From: Planctomycetales bacterium
Lineage (GTDB): Bacteria > Planctomycetota > SBBH01
Length of the DNA stretch: 9,799 nt
Assembly: GCA_005239795.1 (NCBI GenBank)
Contig: SBBH01000234.1
Coordinates: 1-9,799, forward strand
Direction: 5' to 3'
In this document: one piece after another, positions 1 to 5,898 of the stretch
How the letters are laid out: every line of letters begins with the position of its first letter
Position numbering within the stretch: position 1 is the first letter of the stretch
The notes under the pieces: model-generated
What the model was told of the DNA's origin: nothing
Database searches by the model: none
The model's input: only the letters and a program-made list of their open reading frames with translations
Translations under genes and position numbers: made by a program

Positions 1-21
1 CCCAAACCCGAACCCAAAAAA
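1..21. repeat. C/A-rich (G/T-rich on minus strand) short-period tract
   Basis: On the minus strand the tract reads as GGG runs separated by TTC and TTT, preceded by a T6 run. It lies downstream of the toroid lipoprotein gene, whose stop is at 57-59. The period is about 6 nt and the tract is cut by the window edge. Three GGG runs are visible, so a G-quadruplex or a repeat array continuing outside the window is possible. The T-run could serve termination, but I see no convincing stem before it. The rest of 22-56 holds nothing recognisable. Confidence 0.35.
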
Positions 22-56
22 CCAACAGCACCGCCGCCAAGATTTTGCCGCCCCTC

Positions 57-1205
57 TTAATAGCCCGCCTCCGAGAGGGCGATCACCGCAAAGGAGGTGG
101 CGATCAGGGGATCGTCCTCCCGCATCGCCGCGGAACTGTTTTTCCACGACCCATCGGGTTCTTGCAGCGCCGCTACGGTCGAGCGCAGCCGCCCGCGCCA
201 GGCGTCGCGCGACGCAGGGGGGAAACACCTAAGCGCCTTGGCCAAGCTCGCGTAATAGTAAAAACGGAGCCCCTGTCCCCAGGAGCCAACCCTCTTCCCT
301 TTGAAGCCGGGCACCTCCGTCAGGTCCGGATGCGCCAGGAGCCAGCGCACGGCGGCCTGCACGCGAGGCGACTCGGACGGGACGCCGACCGCCAGGAGCC
401 CCCGGATCCCGTCGGCGGTCATCGTACCGTAGGAACAGGGGCGTTCCTTCCCATCCTGGCCCGCGCGGCCCGCTTTGTTGGACAAACTTTCCGGATCAGG
501 CGCGAAGAAAAAACCGCCGTCGCCAGGTTCGTTCTGGCACCGCTCGATGAAAATCCGGGCGCGCTCGAGAGCCTGTCCGGCCTCATCCCCCCCCGCCGCG
601 GCAAGCGCCTCCGCCGCGAAAAGGGTCACCGACAGGTCCGCCCCCGTCGTCATCCGGGGCGGCGCCATCCCTTCCCCGATGTGGTCCCATCCTCCATAAG
701 GAAGATCCTCAACATGCCACCCCTGGGCTTGGCCCAACTGGGACCGCACCAGATATCCCGCGAGAAGCTTCACCTCCTCGACTCCCACCCCTGCGTGGCG
801 GCACAGAACCGATGTGTAGAGGGCCGAGGCGTAGGTCGGATAGCTTGCGGAGCCGTCCGGATCGCACACGACCCCCTTGACCCGAACAGGACCAGCCAAA
901 AAATCGATTCCGCGGCGGATCGGCTCGGTGCATTCCCTCGCGAGCGGCGCCGGCAGATGGCAGAGGGCGTAGAGCACCAGGGCGGTCGGCGCCGCCCCCC
1001 CGCGCATCTGGCCGTAGGCGGTCGAATGCCATCCGCCGTCGGCGGCCTGGTCGCTGACGAGATAATCCACCGCGCGCCGGAGCGGATCACCGAATGCTCC
1101 GCCCTGCGGAGCGCCCGCGGGAGGGGGCAGGCAGGAAGCGAGAACAACAGCCAACGCGGCGGCCGCCAGTGCGGCCGGGCGCCGAGCCCGAGACGTCGAA
1201 ATCAT
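57..1205 (-). CDS. Predicted lipoprotein with prenyltransferase/squalene-oxidase-type (alpha/alpha toroid) repeats
   Basis: The 382-residue product begins with a lipoprotein signal: basic residues at 7-9, a hydrophobic stretch at 11-24 and a lipobox LASC with Cys25 as the likely lipidated residue. The mature part has QW-like toroid repeats: DGGW near 56-59, GDGGFFF near 228-234 and EPDGSW near 349-354, each followed or preceded by helical segments rich in Ala and Leu. I see no DxDD acid motif as in squalene-hopene cyclase, so cyclase activity is unlikely; a binding or structural role outside the cytoplasm is inferred. The ATG at 1205 was chosen because it overlaps the upstream stop as ATGA and starts a clean signal peptide. 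An in-frame extension to 1394 exists but would bury that signal. It is the last gene of the Rieske/toroid operon. Exact function unknown. Confidence 0.8.
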   Translation of the reverse strand: MISTSRARRPAALAAAALAVVLASCLPPPAGAPQGGAFGDPLRRAVDYLVSDQAADGGWHSTAYGQMRGGAAPTALVLYALCHLPAPLARECTEPIRRGIDFLAGPVRVKGVVCDPDGSASYPTYASALYTSVLCRHAGVGVEEVKLLAGYLVRSQLGQAQGWHVEDLPYGGWDHIGEGMAPPRMTTGADLSVTLFAAEALAAAGGDEAGQALERARIFIERCQNEPGDGGFFFAPDPESLSNKAGRAGQDGKERPCSYGTMTADGIRGLLAVGVPSESPRVQAAVRWLLAHPDLTEVPGFKGKRVGSWGQGLRFYYYASLAKALRCFPPASRDAWRGRLRSTVAALQEPDGSWKNSSAAMREDDPLIATSFAVIALSEAGY

Positions 1206-2224
1206 TTCTGCGAGAGTGGAAGATAGCGATTCGGCGAGGTCAAGACCAGGAGCGACGCCGCCGTGCAGAATGTGCGGCTCGTGATGCAGTGGTGGCCCGT
1301 CCAGCTCCCATCCTGGTTCTGAGCCTCTATAAGCCTCCCGCGCACGCACGGAAACCACTGCTCCCACTTCTTCCCCCCGGACTGAAGCATGCACTCGTTG
1401 ATGAGATGGAACGCCAGATATTCCTCGCCGCCGGCCTGTGTGAAGGGGGTCCGATCCGCCGTCACAGTGCGCAAGATGTCCTTGAAGGCCTTCGCAGCCG
1501 TCGGCTCGTCCGCCTTGCCCAGAGCCTGGAGCACGCGCACCCCTGAGGCGTTCTTATACAACGTATGCATCCACCCGGAGGCTTCATTCTCCATCTGGCC
1601 CAGAAGCTTTCGCTCGGTCCTCTCAATGGAGACCAAAACGCGGCATCCCGCAAAATGCCCACCGCGAAGGCTCACCCACCCCATCACCGTTCCCAAGACG
1701 GGAGCCCAAGAGCCTTCTCCCCAAGACCCGTCATTCTGTTGAGCGCGCTGGATGACCTCAATGAGCTTGCGTAGTGCCTTATGGACCTTCTCGGGATGAT
1801 CCACCTCCCCAAGAACCTGGCTCAGATAGGCTGCCGCGAAAAACGAATGGGCGTGCCTCCCGATCTTGTTCTGAAGCTGGGTCTGCGTCAGCTGTGTGAT
1901 GTCGTCCAGCGGCATCGTGTCGACGGCCCTGAGAATGAAAGACAAGACCTGCCGCGCCGACTTGGCGTGCGGTCCCCGCATCGGCGTGCTCCCCTGCGAA
2001 AGAAGCGCTAGCCCTGTTATCGCGGTGCATCCAATGTCGGAGGGTCGATCAACATCGACGCCGCAACCGCCGTCGGGATTGAACGTGGAGAGCAGCCAAT
2101 CGGTCCCCCGTTGGACCGACGCTGTGGAAAGTTCCGTCATTTCCTGGAAATCGGCCGCAGTCGAAACAGAGCGTCCAGCGCAGAGCGCGATGACAACAGC
2201 GAGCGGCGCCGTCATTCTGCGCAT
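1202..2224 (-). CDS. Exported protein with prenyltransferase/squalene-oxidase-type (alpha/alpha toroid) repeats
   Basis: The 340-residue product starts with a Sec-type signal peptide (MRRMTAPLAVVIALCAG, likely cleaved after STAA near residue 24). Toroid repeat motifs follow: NPDGGCG near 49-55, QNDGSWGEGSW near 163-173 and NQDGSWTG near 303-310. The end, PNRYLPLSQK, resembles the 'YLPI.QR' ending I associate with bacterial toroid proteins of this kind. Several Cys residues (54, 66, 194, 278, 293, 313, 320) lie in the mature part. The start at 2224 was preferred over 2335 because the longer form overlaps the Rieske gene and hides the signal peptide; another Met lies at 2215. The gene sits 58 bp after the Rieske stop and its TGA overlaps the next ATG, suggesting translational coupling of two related exported proteins. 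No cyclase acid motif is visible. Substrate or partner unknown. Confidence 0.8.
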   Translation of the reverse strand: MRRMTAPLAVVIALCAGRSVSTAADFQEMTELSTASVQRGTDWLLSTFNPDGGCGVDVDRPSDIGCTAITGLALLSQGSTPMRGPHAKSARQVLSFILRAVDTMPLDDITQLTQTQLQNKIGRHAHSFFAAAYLSQVLGEVDHPEKVHKALRKLIEVIQRAQQNDGSWGEGSWAPVLGTVMGWVSLRGGHFAGCRVLVSIERTERKLLGQMENEASGWMHTLYKNASGVRVLQALGKADEPTAAKAFKDILRTVTADRTPFTQAGGEEYLAFHLINECMLQSGGKKWEQWFPCVRGRLIEAQNQDGSWTGHHCITSRTFCTAASLLVLTSPNRYLPLSQK

Positions 2225-2282
2225 GTCCGTTTTTAAACCGGCCTGCCGACGGACGGTTCGCCTCTTTCCACACAAAAGTAGG

Positions 2283-2666
2283 TCAATTCCCCCGGACACG
2301 TTTTTCACTCCCAGGTCCCACGTAGAAGACGGCATCCCCCTCCACTTCGATCGGCAGCGGATCGAGCCCCTTGCCGCGGCAAGGCCCCGCGAGACATCTC
2401 CCCGTTGTCGGCTCGTACATCGCTCCGTGCGATTGGCATCGGAGATGCTTCTTATTCCCGGTAAAAAAGTGATTTTTCACTAGATCCAAGGGCATTGGCA
2501 TGTGCTTGCACCGATTGATATAGGCATAGAAGCGCCCATCGAAGCGGACCAGCACACAATCGACGCGCGACGATCCCCTCCCCACTTCGAAGCGGCGCCC
2601 CTCGCCGTCGGTGAGTTGGGAAACCTGTGCGATGGCGACTTTCTCATCGGGCAGCGGTCTGTTCAC
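2283..2666 (-). CDS. Small Rieske [2Fe-2S] protein
   Basis: The 127-residue protein carries both halves of a Rieske cluster site: C53-K-H55 and C77-Q-S-H80, followed by GAMYEPTTGRCLAGPCRG. The two ligand pairs are 21 residues apart, rather longer than the usual spacing of about 15-17. It has no signal peptide or membrane segment, so it is probably a cytoplasmic Rieske-type ferredoxin or electron-transfer partner rather than a cytochrome bc1 subunit. Its partner enzyme is not in the window. The start is GTG at 2666, supported by a strong Shine-Dalgarno sequence 4 nt upstream. It is the first gene of a minus-strand operon with two exported toroid proteins. Because those are exported and this is not, the functional link is unclear. 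Confidence 0.87.
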   Translation of the reverse strand: MNRPLPDEKVAIAQVSQLTDGEGRRFEVGRGSSRVDCVLVRFDGRFYAYINRCKHMPMPLDLVKNHFFTGNKKHLRCQSHGAMYEPTTGRCLAGPCRGKGLDPLPIEVEGDAVFYVGPGSEKRVRGN

Positions 2667-2670
2667 GGGG

Positions 2671-2677
2671 CCTCCCT
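2671..2677 (-). promoter_or_regulatory. Shine-Dalgarno of the Rieske gene
   Basis: The minus strand reads AGGGAGG, then CCCC, then the GTG start at 2666. This strong site fixes the GTG as the start and contrasts with the apparently leaderless gene on the other strand. Confidence 0.75.
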
Positions 2678-2698
2678 CTCACAACACACGATCACCCG

Positions 2699-2704
2699 AT
2701 TATA
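2699..2704 (-). promoter_or_regulatory. -10 element for the Rieske/toroid operon
   Basis: A perfect TATAAT on the minus strand, in an AT-rich gap, would place the start of transcription near 2692 and give a leader of about 26 nt that includes the Shine-Dalgarno sequence. No good -35 hexamer is visible at 16-18 bp spacing. Confidence 0.55.
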
Positions 2705-2746
2705 AGGTTGTTTTTCCCCAGCGCTTTGGGAATTGGGATTTATATA

Positions 2747-2752
2747 TATAAT
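2747..2752 (+). promoter_or_regulatory. -10 element for the TPR-PilZ gene
   Basis: A perfect TATAAT at the end of a TATATATATAAT tract (2741-2752). The predicted transcription start, 6-7 nt downstream, falls at or next to the GTG start codon at 2759. The -35 region is weak (TTGGGA at 2726-2731, spacing 15). A small dyad CCCA-N6-TGGG (2717-2730) lies between the two divergent -10 elements and could be an operator, but is short. Confidence 0.55.
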
Positions 2753-2758
2753 GGCCGT

Positions 2759-3940
2759 GTGAATACCAGCAGACCAAGGAATCCGTCACCCTCCAAGCCC
2801 TTGGCGACCGGCGCAACTCCGTCGGCGGAGTCCTTGTCGCTTGACCAATGTTTGGCGGCCTGCGACCGCCACGCCGAGCGCGGTGCCTGGGGACATGCGA
2901 TACAAGCTGCTCGCCAGGCGGTGCGGCTGGGGCCCGTGGATCCCCAACGCTTAACCCCTTGCCTCAGCTTCGCGATCGGCAACGAGTTTTTCCAGGACGG
3001 GATCGATATCCTCGAGGAGCTGCGCCGCCACGACAACCACACCGACGCAGCCCTGGTAAACACCCTAGGGGTCCTCTATCTCTATACGGGGAAGCTCCAA
3101 GAGAACCTGTTTGAGATCGCTCTCGAAAAGGAACCCACCTCACCTCTCTTCCTCACCAATCTGGGAAGTATCCACTGGGAAACAGGCCGCCTGCGGCAAG
3201 CCGCCGACTGTTGGATGAAGGCCCTTGCCGTGGACGTCGAGTACCAGCGGGCCGATTACCTCCTTCAGTACCTCCAAGCGACCCACAGCCAGGAGACGGC
3301 CAAACTCCCCCTCGACGGCCCGCGCGAGGGGAGGCTGACCCTCCCCTACCTCCCTTCAATCCCTCAAGCCCTTCCGATCTATTCCGTGCTCCTCAAGCGG
3401 GGACGCGTCGCCGGAGAGGTCGAATTGCAATTTCCTCAGATCAAGAACGACCGGATGTTCATCTTCGCCAAGGGACGCAAAACCATCCTGGCCTCCTGGG
3501 ACCCGCACGGCCTATACCTGGACACGGCGACCGTGACTCGCGTCGAACCGAACGGCCGGGCGATCCACTTAAGCGTCTCCGAGACCTCCCTCCGGCTCCA
3601 GAGGCGCCGTCTTATCCGAGTCCTGGCTTTCGACGAGACGACGGGACAGGTCCGAACCGCGCCAGACCAGCCGTTTTCCCGTGTCGACATCCTCACCCTC
3701 TCGGCCGGGGGGATCTCCTTCCGGGCGCCGTGGTTCCTGTCGCGCAACCAGACGATGGACGTCACCCTCCAGTTGGGGACCGAGACGCTCTCCGTCACCG
3801 CCCGCGTCGTCTGGGCGCGCCCCGTCGCGCGCCGCTTCGTCTACGGGGCGGAGTTCCTCCTCGCCGAACAGGCCAAGGACGAGATCGCCCGCTTTATCCA
3901 CCAACGACAGATTGCGCTGCGCAAGATCGACCACAGGTAG
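2759..3940 (+). CDS. TPR-PilZ domain protein (YcgR-like c-di-GMP effector)
   Basis: The 393-residue protein has a low-complexity N-terminus (1-25) and TPR-like helical hairpins at about 29-161 (for example AALVNTLGVLYLYTGKLQEN and SPLFLTNLGSIHWETGRLRQ). A beta-rich segment at about 197-280 resembles the YcgR/PilZN flagellar-brake domain. A PilZ domain follows from about 281: RRRLIR supplies the R283-xxx-R287 motif, TLSAGG (313-318) the [D/N]xSxxG motif with Thr in the first position, and YGAEF (362-366) the usual PilZ end. Such proteins sense cyclic di-GMP; the TPR part suggests a protein partner. The GTG at 2759 was chosen because it is the first in-frame start after the TATAAT; there is no Shine-Dalgarno, so it may be read from a leaderless mRNA. 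A reading extending to 2627 would overlap the divergent promoter. The methyltransferase follows after 3 nt. Confidence 0.82.
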   Translation: MNTSRPRNPSPSKPLATGATPSAESLSLDQCLAACDRHAERGAWGHAIQAARQAVRLGPVDPQRLTPCLSFAIGNEFFQDGIDILEELRRHDNHTDAALVNTLGVLYLYTGKLQENLFEIALEKEPTSPLFLTNLGSIHWETGRLRQAADCWMKALAVDVEYQRADYLLQYLQATHSQETAKLPLDGPREGRLTLPYLPSIPQALPIYSVLLKRGRVAGEVELQFPQIKNDRMFIFAKGRKTILASWDPHGLYLDTATVTRVEPNGRAIHLSVSETSLRLQRRRLIRVLAFDETTGQVRTAPDQPFSRVDILTLSAGGISFRAPWFLSRNQTMDVTLQLGTETLSVTARVVWARPVARRFVYGAEFLLAEQAKDEIARFIHQRQIALRKIDHR

Positions 3941-3943
3941 CCC

Positions 3944-4588
3944 ATGCTCGCCCCCTCCCATACGCTCGACCATCACGCCGTCGGCACTGCCTACGCGAAG
4001 ATGTCGTCCTATTATGATCTCCTCTTCGAAAAAGTTTTCGACGGCGGCCGCCAGAAACTGTTCCAGATCCTCCCCAAGGACGCCCCCCTGAAGATCCTCG
4101 AGGTCGGGATCGGGACGGGCCTCTCCTTCCACTGCTACGTCCCCCGCTGGCACGTCGTAGGGGTTGATTTCTCGAAGGCGATGCTCGCCAAGGCCGTCGA
4201 GCGCCAGCGCAAGGCGCGGCCGACAGCGCGCGTGGACCTTCTGCAGATGGATGCGGGCAAGCTCGCCTTCCCCGACGACTCCTTCGACGCCTGCGTCGCC
4301 GCCTATGTCATCAGCGCAACGCCCGAGCCGATCAAGGTTTTGGAAGAGATGAAACGGGTCACCAAACCCGGCGGATCCATCATTCTTCTCAACCACTTCC
4401 TCACGGAGAACCGCTTCGTGGCCTGGGTCGAGCGGAAGATCTCCCCCTGGTGCGTTCCGATGGGGTTCCGCACAGACCTTGAGATGAAGCCCCTCTTGAA
4501 ATCCGCCAAACTCGACTCCTGCCGCATCGAGAAGGTGAATGTCTTTCGCCTCTGGCGCCTGATCGAGTGCCGCGTCAGCGAGGATTAA
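3944..4588 (+). CDS. pmtA: PmtA-like phospholipid (phosphatidylethanolamine) N-methyltransferase
   Basis: A 214-residue class I SAM-dependent methyltransferase. Motif I is ILEVGIGTG (51-59), the acidic ribose-binding residue is D75 in VVGVDFS, MDAGKLAFPDDSFD (102-115) is the next core motif, and ITKPGG-like VTKPGG (139-144) precedes the final strands. The segment NHFLTENRFVAWVERKISPW with MGFRTDLEM (150-181) resembles bacterial PmtA enzymes that make phosphatidylcholine or its mono/dimethyl precursors from phosphatidylethanolamine. Soluble and probably membrane-associated. It starts 3 nt after the TPR-PilZ stop, so both are probably co-translated. Its 3' end overlaps the convergent cinA by 14 bp. 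Alternatives within the family, such as ubiquinone-type or other small-molecule methyltransferases, cannot be excluded. Confidence 0.75.
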   Translation: MLAPSHTLDHHAVGTAYAKMSSYYDLLFEKVFDGGRQKLFQILPKDAPLKILEVGIGTGLSFHCYVPRWHVVGVDFSKAMLAKAVERQRKARPTARVDLLQMDAGKLAFPDDSFDACVAAYVISATPEPIKVLEEMKRVTKPGGSIILLNHFLTENRFVAWVERKISPWCVPMGFRTDLEMKPLLKSAKLDSCRIEKVNVFRLWRLIECRVSED

Positions 4589-5858
4589 CTCGTAGCTCGT
4601 GGATCGTGGATCGTAAAAGAAACAGCAACGCCCATTCGGCCGCGCGCGTTTGGATCGTCTCGCGATCCCCTTTAAGATGCAAGGAAGTCGCCTCGACGCC
4701 CCCTGGCCCCGCAAACCCCAACCAGACCAGGCCCACCGGTTTTTCCGGCGTTTCCCCCTCGGGCCTGCCTGCCGCGCCAGATCGAACTGCTCCCGGCGCG
4801 GCGCAGGCAGGGCCGGCAATCCCGGTGACCGCAAGGGCGTAGTCCGCGCCGCTCGTTTTGCGTGCCCCCCGGGCCATCGCGGCAGCCACTTCATGGCTCA
4901 CCGCGCCCGAGCGGCGCAGAAGCACCCTGGAGACCCGCAGACGGCGGATCTTGGACAGATTGGCATAGGTCACGACCGACTCGATCAGGACTTTTGACAT
5001 CCCCGGCACAGCCGTGAGCATTGCGGCGACACGCCCCCCGGTGCACGACTCTGCCACGGCCAAGGTCGCGCGCGCGCGCACGAGACGCCGATGCGTCTCC
5101 ACGGCCAGGTCCGCGTCGCCCGCGAGCACAAGACCTCCTTGGCGGCCGAGGATCCGCTCGAGGCGCCGCGCGGTCTCCTCCACCGCCAGCCGGCGGCGAG
5201 CCGGCGCCGAGAATGTGAGCTGCACGCGGATCCCCCGCACGGTGATCCCGTAGCGGACCCCCTTGGGAAGGCGCTCGACCTGGGCGTCGACAGCCGCCTC
5301 CGAGAGGCCAAAGACAGAAAGCTGTCTCACGGCGCGGGCCGGCCCCGCGCGCCCCGCCAAGCGGGGGATCACCTCCTCCTCGATCATCCGGCGCATCTCG
5401 TGCGGGACGCCGGGGACAGACGCCACGGTCTTTCCCCCGGGGAGGGAAATCCAAATTCCCGGCGCCGTCCCGGCGGGGTTCGCCAGAGGCTCCGCTCCCT
5501 GCGGCATCAACGCCTGATTGCGGTTGGCGACAGGCATTACGCGCCCGGCGAACCATCGGGCAAGAGCCGCGCGCGCCGCCGGATGCTCCGCGAGGGGCCG
5601 GTGCGCCGCCCGGGCGATCGCCTGGCGCGTCACGTCGTCGCGCGTGGGGCCGAGGCCCCCTGTGAGGATCACGCATCGGACCCTGGCGAGGGCCTCCCGG
5701 ATCTCTTGTGTGATCGCGCGCGCGTCGTCGGGAAGGATCGTGACGCGCGCGGCCTGTATCCCAAGAGGCGCGAGTTTCTGGATGATCCAGGACGCGTTCG
5801 TCTCGCTCGTGCGCCCCTCGACGAGCTCGGAGCCGGTGCAGAGGATTTCACAGCGCAT
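4575..5858 (-). CDS. cinA: CinA family protein (MoCF-like domain plus NMN deamidase domain)
   Basis: A full-length 427-residue CinA. The N-terminal COG1058/MoCF-like domain has GSELVEG (9-15), ILTGGLGPTRDD (64-75) and PGGK/PGVPHEM (140-155). The C-terminal PncC-type domain has AESCTGG (269-275) with the expected catalytic Ser271, VTYANLSK (296-303) and VTGIAGP (344-350). It acts in NAD salvage by deamidating nicotinamide mononucleotide; the N-terminal domain is linked to ADP-ribose hydrolysis in some relatives. Odd: the conserved run GP-xGG-TPEKPVG is split by about 16 extra residues (351-366) encoded by a palindrome, and the last 13 residues come from a 7-nt repeat array. The ATG at 5858 has AAAGG 7 nt upstream. 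It lies 40 bp downstream of argG on the same strand, probably in one operon. Confidence 0.92.
   Translation of the reverse strand: MRCEILCTGSELVEGRTSETNASWIIQKLAPLGIQAARVTILPDDARAITQEIREALARVRCVILTGGLGPTRDDVTRQAIARAAHRPLAEHPAARAALARWFAGRVMPVANRNQALMPQGAEPLANPAGTAPGIWISLPGGKTVASVPGVPHEMRRMIEEEVIPRLAGRAGPARAVRQLSVFGLSEAAVDAQVERLPKGVRYGITVRGIRVQLTFSAPARRRLAVEETARRLERILGRQGGLVLAGDADLAVETHRRLVRARATLAVAESCTGGRVAAMLTAVPGMSKVLIESVVTYANLSKIRRLRVSRVLLRRSGAVSHEVAAAMARGARKTSGADYALAVTGIAGPACAAPGAVRSGAAGRPEGETPEKPVGLVWLGFAGPGGVEATSLHLKGDRETIQTRAAEWALLFLLRSTIHELRVNPR
4585..4619. repeat. 7-nt repeat array (GTGGATC type) at a convergent gene junction
   Basis: Five successive 7-nt units read TTAACTC, GTAGCTC, GTGGATC, GTGGATC and GTAAAAG on the plus strand. 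Two are identical and the others degenerate. The array begins at the methyltransferase stop codon and is translated on the minus strand as CinA residues 414-426, giving a tail ending STIHELRVNPR that is not typical of CinA. Confidence 0.6.
4761..4814. repeat. Palindromic in-frame insertion within cinA
   Basis: Arms at 4761-4778 and 4795-4814 are reverse complements apart from one mismatch and a 2-nt bulge, with a 16-nt loop at 4779-4794. The element encodes the residues that interrupt the CinA motif between GIAGP and TPEKPVG. Its net effect is about 48 nt (16 codons), so the reading frame is kept. Confidence 0.65.
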
Positions 5859-5864
5859 TCAACG

Positions 5865-5872
5865 CCCTTTCC
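5865..5872 (-). promoter_or_regulatory. Shine-Dalgarno of cinA
   Basis: The minus strand reads GGAAAGGG, ending 6 nt before the ATG at 5858. It supports that start and lies in the 40-bp gap after argG. Confidence 0.55.
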
Positions 5873-5898
5873 GGCGAGGTGTTACTAGCCCCCCCTCA

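Noticed and set aside
45..1226. Plus-strand ORF of 393 codons opposite the toroid lipoprotein gene
   Set aside because: It is Arg- and Pro-rich with no motif, while the minus strand has a signal peptide, toroid repeats and an ATGA-coupled start.
1206..1394. N-terminal extension of the toroid lipoprotein to 1394
   Set aside because: It would place a lipoprotein signal in the middle of the protein and overlap 190 bp of the upstream gene; the ATGA overlap at 1202-1205 is the better start.
57..2224. Squalene-hopene cyclase or other terpene cyclase function for the two toroid genes
   Set aside because: No DxDD or comparable acid motif is visible, both proteins are about half the length of such cyclases, and both are exported.
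3569..4894. Long minus-strand ORF of 441 codons opposite the PilZ and methyltransferase genes
   Set aside because: It overlaps two well-recognised plus-strand genes and part of cinA, its sequence is low-complexity and rich in Gly, Arg and Asp, and it shows no motif. It is a typical antisense shadow in GC-rich DNA.
5067..5082. Alternating CG tract as possible Z-DNA
   Set aside because: It falls in cinA codons for Ala and Arg (ARARA) and is expected from codon bias at this GC content.
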